From NCBI RefSeq assembly GCF_003633685.1, contig NZ_RBKT01000001.1:3596001-3660000 (forward strand): DNA of 64,000 nucleotides, given 5' to 3'. This stretch comes from Micromonospora pisi (GTDB lineage: Bacteria > Actinomycetota > Actinomycetes > Mycobacteriales > Micromonosporaceae). The position numbers were made by a program, and so were the translations under genes. Under the pieces are notes generated by a model. The model had not been told where the DNA came from. It did not search any database and worked only from the letters and a program-made list of their open reading frames with translations. Shown here piece after piece: positions 58,215 through 64,000 of this stretch (position 1 is its first letter; every line of letters starts with the position of its first letter).

Positions 58215-59006
58215 GTGACCGAGCCGTTGCTCATCGAGCGCGCCGACGCCGTCGTCACCCTGACCCTCAACCGCCCCGAGGCGATGAACGCGCTCAACGT
58301 CCCGCTCAAGGAGGCGTTGCGCGACGCGCTGGCGATGCTGGAGACCGACCGCAGTTGCCGCGCGGTGGTGCTGGCGGGCGCGGGGCGCGCCTTCTGCACG
58401 GGTCAGGACCTACGGGAACACGTCGAGACGCTGCGTACCAACCGGGCCGACCCGCTGAGCACCGTACGGGCCCACTACAACCCGATCGCCGCCCGGCTGG
58501 GCAACCTGCCCAAGCCGGTGGTGGCCGCGGTACGCGGCACGGCCGCCGGCGCGGGGGCCTCGCTGGCCTTCCTCGCCGACTTCCGGGTCGGTGGCCCTGG
58601 CACCAGCTTCCTGATGGCCTTCGCCAAGGTCGGGCTCGCCGCCGACACCGGCGCCTCCTGGTCGCTGCCCCGCCTCGTCGGTCACGCCAAGGCGGTCGAG
58701 CTGCTGATGCTCGCCGAACCGGTGCCGGCGGCCGAGGCGGACCGGCTGGGCCTGCTCACCAAGCTGGTCGACGACGACGAGGACGTGCTGCCCGCCGCTC
58801 AGGAACTGGCCGCCCGGCTGGCCGCCGGACCGACCGTGGCGTACGGGGCGATCAAACGGCAGCTCTCCGTCGGCGACGCCGGCACGCTCTCCGAGGCGCT
58901 CGCCGCCGAGGCTCAGGCGCAGTCGATCTGCGGTGCGACCGAGGACCACCGCTCGACCACGGACGCCTTCGTCAACAAGCAGCGACCGGTCTTCGTCGGT
59001 CGCTGA
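58215..59006 (+). CDS. enoyl-CoA hydratase/isomerase (PaaG-like)
   Basis: 263 residues. VVTLTLNRPEAMNALNVPLK starts the crotonase fold; GAGRAFCTGQDLREH and AAVRGTAAGAGASLAFLADF form the CoA and oxyanion sites; MAFAKVGLAADTGASWSLPR carries an Asp where hydratases usually have Glu, as in PaaG-type isomerases. Together with PaaX it suggests an isomerisation step in phenylacetate or a related acyl-CoA pathway. GTG 58215. Confidence 0.9.
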   Translation: MTEPLLIERADAVVTLTLNRPEAMNALNVPLKEALRDALAMLETDRSCRAVVLAGAGRAFCTGQDLREHVETLRTNRADPLSTVRAHYNPIAARLGNLPKPVVAAVRGTAAGAGASLAFLADFRVGGPGTSFLMAFAKVGLAADTGASWSLPRLVGHAKAVELLMLAEPVPAAEADRLGLLTKLVDDDEDVLPAAQELAARLAAGPTVAYGAIKRQLSVGDAGTLSEALAAEAQAQSICGATEDHRSTTDAFVNKQRPVFVGR

Positions 59007-59057
59007 ACCCGTCCGCGTGGCGGGCCGGTCGTCCGGCCCGCCACGCTGTGGACGGGC

Positions 59058-59636
59058 TCAGTCGTCGTCCTCTTCCGGGTCCTGGTTCGCCTCGGCACCG
59101 AGCACGAACGCCTGCATGGCGAGTTCGTTGCCGGCGGGCGAGACGAACGCGGGCAACTCCCGCGGTCCCAGTTCCCGCACGTACGACCAGAAGAGCGCGA
59201 CCGCCTCGGCCGGCGTCGCCGCCTCGATCGGCAGGTCCAGGCTGACCAGCCAGGTGCTGCGCGAGGGCGCCGGACCCACCCGGTCGGCCAGCGCCCGGTA
59301 GGTCTCCGGGTCGACCGGGGTCAGCGGTCCGTCGAGGCTGAGGCCGTCGACCTCGGCCGGGCTGTCGAAGACCCGCCGGGTGTACGCCACCGTGAGCGCC
59401 CCGGCTTCGTCGGCCCCCAGCGGGTCGTCCGGCTTCCGTGCCGGGTCGGCCCCGGACGTGGCGATCCGGCCCAGCGCCACCAGCAGCGGGTCGGCGCCGT
59501 CGCGCAGCACCAGCACGGGATCGCCGCTGGCCGGTCGGTGTCGCCCGTCGAGTCCGGCGAACTCCAGCGTGTCGTGGTGGAAGAGCCGCTCGGACTCGTA
59601 CCGCTCGTCGCTGATGACCACCGCCCAGGCGCTCAT
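59058..59636 (-). CDS. conserved hypothetical protein
   Basis: 192 residues: MSAWAVVISDERYESERLFH, DTLEFAGLDGRHRPASGDPV, LVALGRIATSGADPARKPDD and ALTVAYTRRVFDSPAEVDGL. It resembles EVE/PUA-like small proteins in size, but no motif is certain. The C-terminus is acidic (NQDPEEDDD). It is in the same direction as tag, which starts 31 bases after... its own end is upstream of tag's end, so they are consecutive leftward genes with tag first. Confidence 0.65.
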   Translation of the reverse strand: MSAWAVVISDERYESERLFHHDTLEFAGLDGRHRPASGDPVLVLRDGADPLLVALGRIATSGADPARKPDDPLGADEAGALTVAYTRRVFDSPAEVDGLSLDGPLTPVDPETYRALADRVGPAPSRSTWLVSLDLPIEAATPAEAVALFWSYVRELGPRELPAFVSPAGNELAMQAFVLGAEANQDPEEDDD

Positions 59637-59667
59637 GCCCGCGCCTCGTTCCACTGCCCCATGGCTC

Positions 59668-60273
59668 CTATCCCATCACGGCCTGTTCGGCGGTTCGGAA
59701 CGACCGGGCATGGCAACCGACGAGGTGGTCGTCGACCATGCCGGTCGCCTGCATCAACGCGTACGCGGTGGTCGGTCCGACGAACCGGAAGCCGCGCTGT
59801 TTGAGCGCCTTGGCCAGGGCGGTCGACTCGGGCGTGTGCGCCGGCACGTCGGCGAGGAAGCGTGGGCCGGCCGGGCGGGCCGGACCGGCGAAGCTCCAGA
59901 GCAGCGCGCTGAGCCCGTCCGGGAGGTCGAGCGCGGCACGGGCGTTGTTGACGGCCGCCTCGATCTTGCTGCGATTGCGCACGATTCCGGCGTCGTCCAG
60001 TAGCCGCCGCACGTCCGACTCGTCGTAACCGGCCACGGTCTCCAGGTGGAACCGGTCGAACGCGGCCCGGAACGCCTCCCGCTTGCGCAGGATGGTCAGC
60101 CAGGAGAGCCCGGACTGGAACGCCTCCAGGGTGAGCCGCTCGAACAGAGCGTCGTCGCCGCGCAGCGGCCGTCCCCACTCCCGGTCGTGGTACGTCGCGT
60201 AGTCGGGCGTGCTCGCACCCCAACCGCACCGGGCCAACCCGTCCGCACCGATCACCAGATCCGTCACGGTCAC
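59668..60273 (-). CDS. tag: DNA-3-methyladenine glycosylase I
   Basis: 201 residues. Tag signature: RCGWGASTPDYATYHDREWG, LFERLTLEAFQSGLSWLTIL, FVGPTTAYALMQATGMVDDH and VGCHARS; cysteine and histidine ligands for the zinc are present at both ends. The enzyme removes 3-methyladenine from DNA. Context tag-DUF3117 and folP2 corresponds to Rv1207-Rv1211. The ATG at 60273 has no strong ribosome site; an in-frame start a little downstream is possible. Confidence 0.94.
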   Translation of the reverse strand: MTVTDLVIGADGLARCGWGASTPDYATYHDREWGRPLRGDDALFERLTLEAFQSGLSWLTILRKREAFRAAFDRFHLETVAGYDESDVRRLLDDAGIVRNRSKIEAAVNNARAALDLPDGLSALLWSFAGPARPAGPRFLADVPAHTPESTALAKALKQRGFRFVGPTTAYALMQATGMVDDHLVGCHARSFRTAEQAVMG

Positions 60274-60313
60274 TACCGTAGGTCAGCCCGGTTGCCCGGC
60301 GCCAACGCCGTGA

Positions 60314-60811
60314 TCAGGGCAACTGCCCGCTCTCGACCAGCCGGGCGAACCGCTTCAGGGCCTGACTGAGACTGATCTTGGAACCGGGCCAGAGCAGCGG
60401 CCAGGCCCATCGGCCCGCCGTGCCGCCGGGCAGGTGGAACCACTCGTGCCAGACCACCTGGGTCCGGTCCCGCTCCATCGGGGTGCAGCGCAGCACGCCG
60501 GGGCCACGGAGCAGCTGCCCACAGTGGACCACTCGCAGCTCGTACGGGGCGTCGACCCGGACCACCCGCATCTCGTCGCGCAGCACCGCCGGACCGACCG
60601 TGGTCACCGCCTCGACCAGACTTCCCTCGCCACCGTCCCCCCGCACCACCCGGACGCGGGTGAACGGGATCCAGTCGGACTGCCGCTCCCAGGCGGTGAA
60701 ACCGGCGAAGACCGTCGCCGCCGGGGCCCCCACGATCACCGTCGCGGTGACCTCGCCGGCACCCGGTTGCGCGACGTCCTCGCAGCCCTCCGGTTTCTCC
60801 GGCCCGGTCAC
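60314..60811 (-). CDS. SRPBCC-family protein (polyketide cyclase/START-like)
   Basis: 165 residues. EVTATVIVGAPAATVFAGFT, WERQSDWIPFTRVRVVRGDG and ELRVVHCGQLLRGPGVLRCT have the Bet-v-1/START pattern of a helix-grip fold, ending SQALKRFARLVESG. It probably binds a hydrophobic ligand; the target is unknown. GTG 60811 overlaps the DivIVA-like gene stop by four bases, so they are coupled. Confidence 0.85.
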   Translation of the reverse strand: MTGPEKPEGCEDVAQPGAGEVTATVIVGAPAATVFAGFTAWERQSDWIPFTRVRVVRGDGGEGSLVEAVTTVGPAVLRDEMRVVRVDAPYELRVVHCGQLLRGPGVLRCTPMERDRTQVVWHEWFHLPGGTAGRWAWPLLWPGSKISLSQALKRFARLVESGQLP

Positions 60812-61446
60812 CCGCGCTCCGTCCGCAGCGCCGGACCGCCGCCGCTGTCGGCCGGTACCGAGGCCGGCGCCTCCTCCGGGTCAGCCTCGCCGGCCGGCTC
60901 CGGTGACGTCTTCGGGGCCTGGGTGGTGGTCGCCGGCACGGCTGGCGTCAAATCCACTGCGGCTGCGGGTGCGGGTGCGGGTGCGGCCGGGCCCGAAGCC
61001 GTCGGTGGCTCCGAAGCGGCGGCGACACCGGCATCGTCGGTTCCGGCGGGGTCGGGCGCCTCTCCAGCGGTGCTGGGGTGGCCCGGCGCGAGCGCGGCCA
61101 CCCGGGCCTGACGCAGTGCGTCGGCGTCCGCGTTACGACCTTCGCGCAACGCCTCCACCTCCGCCTCCAGTACGCCGATCAGCTCGTCCTTGTAGCCGAT
61201 GTCGTAGGCCGCCCGCTGGAACGCCTGGTCGACCTGGCTCATCCGGTACCCGCGCAACGCGGTGTCGAACCGCAGCTCGCTCACATCGGACTCCGCCAAT
61301 GGACGACTGGTCGGCAGGGGCACCGCGCGGCCGTCCGGTTCGGCCTGCACCATGCCGGGATCGCCCCCGGTGAGCAGCACGGTTACACCGAAGACGACCG
61401 CCGCGGCGGTCAACGCCACCACCAGGAGGAGGAGAAACTGGCCCAT
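60808..61446 (-). CDS. DivIVA-domain membrane protein
   Basis: 212 residues. A signal-anchor helix (FLLLLVVALTAAAVVFGVTV) is followed by ELRFDTALRGYRMSQVDQAF, the DivIVA-like motif (RGYRMSQVD), a short coiled coil to about residue 115, and a long Pro/Ala/Glu-rich tail. Rv1209 of M. tuberculosis has the same make-up and lies next to folP2 and tag. Likely a cell-wall or polarity adaptor. The start is ATG 61446. The following SRPBCC gene overlaps by four bases. Confidence 0.85.
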   Translation of the reverse strand: MGQFLLLLVVALTAAAVVFGVTVLLTGGDPGMVQAEPDGRAVPLPTSRPLAESDVSELRFDTALRGYRMSQVDQAFQRAAYDIGYKDELIGVLEAEVEALREGRNADADALRQARVAALAPGHPSTAGEAPDPAGTDDAGVAAASEPPTASGPAAPAPAPAAAVDLTPAVPATTTQAPKTSPEPAGEADPEEAPASVPADSGGGPALRTERG

Positions 61447-61575
61447 AGAAGGATCGTGTCACGACCGGAGCGGGCGGGCGACCCCGCCACCCCGCCCGAC
61501 TCCCGTCGCACCCCGGTCCACCACACCCAGTTAGCGTCGTGGTGATCGGCGACCGGACGAGAGGGAGGTTCTGCG

Positions 61576-62445
61576 ATGGAGCGGACGCTACGGCTGGGCG
61601 GGCAGGCCTTCCCCCCGGGTGACCTGGTCGTCATGGCGATCGTGAACCGTACGCCCGACTCGTTCTTCGATCGGGGGGCGACCTTCGCCGCGGACGCCGC
61701 GCTGCGGGCGGTCGAGCAGGCGGTGTCCGAGGGGGCACGGATCATCGACATCGGCGGGGTGAAGGCGGGCCCCGGCGCGGAGGTCGGGGTGGCCGAGGAG
61801 ATCCGCCGTACGGTGGCCACCATCGCCGCCGTACGGGCCGCCTTCCCCGAGGTGGTGATCTCGATCGACACCTGGCGGGCGGAGGTGGCGATCGAGGCCG
61901 TCGCCGCCGGCGCGGACCTGCTCAACGACACCTGGTCCGGGGCCGACCCGGCGCTCGCCCAGGTCGCCGCCGACACCGGTACGGGGCTGGTCTGCTCGCA
62001 CGCCGGTGGGCTCAGCCCGCGTACCCGGCCGCACCGGGCCGCCTTCGACGACGTGGTGGACGATGTCGTCTCGACCGTCACCCGGCTCGCCGACCGCGCG
62101 GTCGCCCTCGGGGTGCGCCCGGACGGGATCCTGATCGACCCGGCGCACGACTTCGGCAAGAACACCCGGCATTCGCTGGAGGTGACCCGGCGGCTCGGGG
62201 AGATGACCGCGACCGGCTGGCCGGTGCTGGTGGCCCTGTCGAACAAGGATTTCATCGGCGAGACGCTGGACCTGCCGGTCGACGAACGGCTGGAGGGGAC
62301 GCTCGCGGCGACCGCCGTCTCGGCCTGGCTCGGCGCCCGGGTGTTCCGGGCACATCAGGTACGTCAGACCCGCCGGGCCCTCGACATGGTCGCCTCGATC
62401 CGGGGCGACCGTCCGCCGACCCTCTCCCGCCGCGGCCTCGCCTGA
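61576..62445 (+). CDS. dihydropteroate synthase homologue (FolP2-type)
   Basis: 289 residues. MAIVNRTPDSFFDRGATFAA has the pterin-site loop, IIDIGGVKAGPGAEV, VISIDTWRAEVAIEAVAAGA and DLLNDTWSGADPALAQVAAD follow, and ILIDPAHDFGKNTRHSLEV is near the end. The variant SHAGGLSPRTRPHR and the loss of the usual GGESTRPG loop (here GGVKAGPG) mark it as FolP2, a paralogue reported to lack DHPS activity in mycobacteria. True FolP should be elsewhere in the genome. ATG 61576 has GAGGGAGG upstream. Confidence 0.88.
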   Translation: MERTLRLGGQAFPPGDLVVMAIVNRTPDSFFDRGATFAADAALRAVEQAVSEGARIIDIGGVKAGPGAEVGVAEEIRRTVATIAAVRAAFPEVVISIDTWRAEVAIEAVAAGADLLNDTWSGADPALAQVAADTGTGLVCSHAGGLSPRTRPHRAAFDDVVDDVVSTVTRLADRAVALGVRPDGILIDPAHDFGKNTRHSLEVTRRLGEMTATGWPVLVALSNKDFIGETLDLPVDERLEGTLAATAVSAWLGARVFRAHQVRQTRRALDMVASIRGDRPPTLSRRGLA

Positions 62446-62473
62446 CCTTCGTTACGCCCCGCCCGCTCGCCCG

Positions 62474-62512
62474 CGCGTCGCCCGCCCGCGTCGCCCGCCC
62501 GCGTCGCCCGCG
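62474..62512. repeat. 13-bp tandem repeat, three copies
   Basis: CGCGTCGCCCGCC repeats at 62474, 62487 and 62500 (last base differs), in the folP2-nuoA spacer. Simple replication slippage is enough to explain it. Confidence 0.85.
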
Positions 62513-62535
62513 CGCGCCGCTCGCCCGTCAAGGAT

Positions 62536-62589
62536 GTTAGGAAGGGGCCCTTCCTCTACCGAAAGCGATAACAAGGGGCCCTTCCTTAC
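62536..62589. repeat. 54-bp double-palindrome repeat, copy 2
   Basis: Same element as at 50209-50262, same orientation, with three differences in the joint (CTACCGAAAGCG against ATACAAAAAGCG). It ends three bases before the nuoA stop codon, between convergent genes. Confidence 0.9.
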
Positions 62590-62592
62590 CCC

Positions 62593-62973
62593 TCAGTCGG
62601 CCCAGCGGAGGATGTTCTTACGCCAGGCGTAGAGGATGCCGAGCGCCAGCACCGCCACGAAGATCGCCATTTCGACCACGGTCACCAGGCCGAAGCCGGG
62701 CCGGTCGAAGACGACCGCCCAGGGGAAGAGGAAGACCGCCTCCACCGCGAAGAGCACGTAGAGGTAGGCGTAGACGTAGTAGCGGATCTGCACCTGGGCC
62801 CAGCCGCTGCCGACCGGGTCGACACCGCTCTCGTAGGTCGTCCGCTTTCCGGGCGGGTCCGCCGGGTGGGCGGGTCGGAGCAGTCGGTTCGCCGAGAACG
62901 CGCCGACGAAGACCAGGACGCTGGCGAGCAACAGGAGCCCGAGCGTCGCGTACGACCCGAGGTAGCCGGTCAT
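62593..62973 (-). CDS. nuoA: NADH-quinone oxidoreductase subunit A
   Basis: 126 residues with three helices (LLLLASVLVFVGAFSANRLL, YYVYAYLYVLFAVEAVFLFP, VTVVEMAIFVAVLALGILY) and the loop YESGVDPVGSGWAQ, the NuoA signature. NuoA belongs to the membrane arm of complex I and is normally the first gene of nuoA-N; no other nuo gene is present within at least 2 kb on either side. It is therefore a solitary copy, perhaps a paralogue. Confidence 0.93.
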   Translation of the reverse strand: MTGYLGSYATLGLLLLASVLVFVGAFSANRLLRPAHPADPPGKRTTYESGVDPVGSGWAQVQIRYYVYAYLYVLFAVEAVFLFPWAVVFDRPGFGLVTVVEMAIFVAVLALGILYAWRKNILRWAD

Positions 62974-63021
62974 GGGCGGGAGCCTACCCGTACCGCCCGC
63001 CCGGCGCGGCTCGCCCGCGTC

Positions 63022-63243
63022 TCACGCACCGGCGCGCAGCAGTCGGCGGCGGGTGCCGTACCTGCGCCGTACCTCCCGGGTGCTGACTCCGAGGGCCGTC
63101 GCGATCTGGGCCCACTCAAGGCCGGCGTTGCGGGCCCGTCGCACCTGGAGGGCTTCGGCCCGCTCGGCGTCCCGGCGGAGGTCTCCGGCGGCACGTAACG
63201 CGCGCCGGGGGTCGTCGGCGGAGTCCTGTGCGACCACGGCCAT
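63022..63243 (-). CDS. small helix-turn-helix protein
   Basis: 73 residues. AEALQVRRARNAGLEWAQIA then TALGVSTREVRRRYGTRRRL reads as a helix-turn-helix (WAQIATALGVSTREVRRRYG) of the kind found in sigma-region-4-like small regulators; the rest is a basic helix. ATG 63243 follows GGGAAGG. Two identical-type 18-bp palindromes lie directly upstream, so it probably regulates itself and perhaps the divergent gene at 63413. No larger family is recognised. Confidence 0.75.
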   Translation of the reverse strand: MAVVAQDSADDPRRALRAAGDLRRDAERAEALQVRRARNAGLEWAQIATALGVSTREVRRRYGTRRRLLRAGA

Positions 63244-63263
63244 GTAGATCACCTTCCCATCGT

Positions 63264-63310
63264 CGTCAACATACGTTGACGATACCCCGAGCCGTCAACA
63301 TACGCTGACG
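63264..63310. promoter_or_regulatory. two tandem 18-bp palindromic operators
   Basis: CGTCAACATACGTTGACG at 63264-63281 and CGTCAACATACGCTGACG at 63293-63310, 29 bases apart centre to centre. They occupy the promoter zone between the small HTH gene and the divergent secreted-protein gene, a natural place for an autoregulated pair. Confidence 0.8.
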
Positions 63311-63412
63311 GCCGCCATGCGCTCGTTACGCATTTGTTCCGCGTTGGCAGTGGTGTACCGGGACCGGGCACGCCGAATAATGAGTCCACCAGGGCTGAGC
63401 ACCGGAGGATCG

Positions 63413-64000
63413 ATGGCGCGTGTCGAGTTCGGACGGCGTACTCGCACGCCCTGGACCGGCCGCCGCCGCGAGGCCGACCGCGACCGGGCGCACGGGGCGT
63501 TGGCCGCCGTAGCACTCACCCTGCTCACCGCCACCGGAATCATCGTGATCGGAGTGGCCGGCACCGACCGCTCCGCCGCCTCGGCGGCGACGATGCTGGC
63601 CGCGACCGAGGTGCCCGGCAACGGCGGGACGGCTCCGGAGCGGACCAATCCCGACCCGGATCCGGACCCCGAACCGAGCACCCCGCCGTCGACCGAACCG
63701 CCGACGAACACGCCTGTGCCGAGCACGCCCCCGGAGAGCCCCACACCGAGCCCCGGGCAGAGTACGCAGCCGAGCGACGAGCCGAGCCAGAGCCCGTCTC
63801 CGCCGGCCGACCCGCCGCCGACCACCGCTCCCGGCCAGTCGAGCCCGCCACCCACCACGATCCCGAGGCCGCCGGAACCCGGCCAGCCCCGCCTCGGCGT
63901 CCTGGTCAGCACCGGTGACATCAGCCTGACCAGCGCCTACTGGGGTGCCCGGAGCACCACCACCGAGCTACAGGTGACGATCCGCAACACCGGCGAGACG
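63413..64000 (+). CDS. Pro-rich membrane or secreted protein (N-terminal part)
   Basis: 196 codons, running off the right edge. A basic cytoplasmic start and one helix (ALAAVALTLLTATGIIVIGV) lead into a 90-residue Pro/Ser/Thr linker (PDPDPDPEPSTPPSTEPPTN and more), then the start of a folded region RLGVLVSTGDISLTSAYWGA with TTELQVTIRNTGET, which looks like an immunoglobulin-type or surface domain. GGAGG precedes ATG 63413. A wall-spanning anchor is likely; the function is unknown. Confidence 0.75.
   Translation, partial: MARVEFGRRTRTPWTGRRREADRDRAHGALAAVALTLLTATGIIVIGVAGTDRSAASAATMLAATEVPGNGGTAPERTNPDPDPDPEPSTPPSTEPPTNTPVPSTPPESPTPSPGQSTQPSDEPSQSPSPPADPPPTTAPGQSSPPPTTIPRPPEPGQPRLGVLVSTGDISLTSAYWGARSTTTELQVTIRNTGET

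Noticed and set aside
57391-59006. Complete phenylacetate degradation cluster
   Set aside because: Only PaaX and one hydratase are present; the oxygenase, ligase and ring-opening genes are absent.
62474-62512. CRISPR-like repeats
   Set aside because: 13-bp units without spacers; a simple tandem repeat. No CRISPR array or cas genes anywhere.

Overview
The window is about 64 kb of very GC-rich DNA. Genes are densely packed, many starts are GTG, synonymous sites are strongly G/C and 4-nt stop/start overlaps are common. Gene content (SepX/GlpR, Ruc-type FmdB, DUF3117, DUF6758, DUF397/XRE pairs, Rv2578c-type radical SAM, FolP2, TatB/HtrA) is actinobacterial. Codon style, the DUF397/DUF5753 genes and the 54-bp GGAAGGGGCCCTTCC repeat suggest Micromonosporaceae (Micromonospora-like), which is an inference. 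It reads as ordinary chromosome: no prophage, insertion sequence, integrase or CRISPR array was seen.

Region 1 (1-12 kb): the N-terminal part of a membrane NACHT NTPase running off the left edge, an alpha/beta hydrolase without a good start codon, a PLP threonine/serine dehydratase, tRNA-Ala(CGC), then a leftward run diguanylate cyclase-galU-moeA-rimJ-sepX. Divergent to it are 5-formyl-THF cyclo-ligase, a Ruc-like FmdB zinc-ribbon protein and a SAF-domain protein. Apart from the added cyclase this is the gene order of Mycobacterium tuberculosis Rv0991c-Rv0996. Region 2 (12-21 kb): DUF2231, Fur-family regulator, then a leftward block of RecB-like nuclease, MarC, PHP phosphoesterase, an overlapping SigE-family sigma factor/membrane propeller pair, PH-domain protein, a 52-aa membrane peptide, DUF6758 and a SpoU methyltransferase.

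Region 3 (21-33 kb): trxA behind a near-ideal SigR-type promoter, a DCC thiol oxidoreductase, a three-gene overlapping catabolic operon (Gfo/Idh/MocA, DUF993, TIM-barrel isomerase) divergent from a LacI regulator of mosaic codon usage, a LexA-boxed radical SAM gene, a TetR gene with its own operator, two DUF4190 paralogues around an SDR, and a CoA-ester lyase. Region 4 (33-45 kb): mainly surface and secreted functions: a beta-helix protein, a large APC permease, a DMT permease and a 1429-aa secreted GH92 alpha-mannosidase whose last codons are tandemly duplicated.

Region 5 (45-64 kb): an XRE/DUF5753 regulator with two tandem DUF397 copies, PhzF, an MgtE-N/CBS protein, mrp, tatB, htrA and an O-methyltransferase (the Rv1220c-Rv1229c neighbourhood, but without sigE and rseA), pepA, DUF3117, paaX plus enoyl-CoA hydratase, tag, a DivIVA-like protein and folP2 (the Rv1207-Rv1211 neighbourhood), a solitary nuoA, a small HTH protein behind two 18-bp operators, and the start of a Pro-rich secreted protein.

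No single undescribed system dominates. The best leads are the 54-bp double-palindrome repeat family, the DUF993 operon, the cyclase-headed SepX operon, the mosaic LacI gene, the paired operators at the right end, and several precise regulatory sites (SigR, LexA, TetR). All calls are from reading the sequence; no database search was run.
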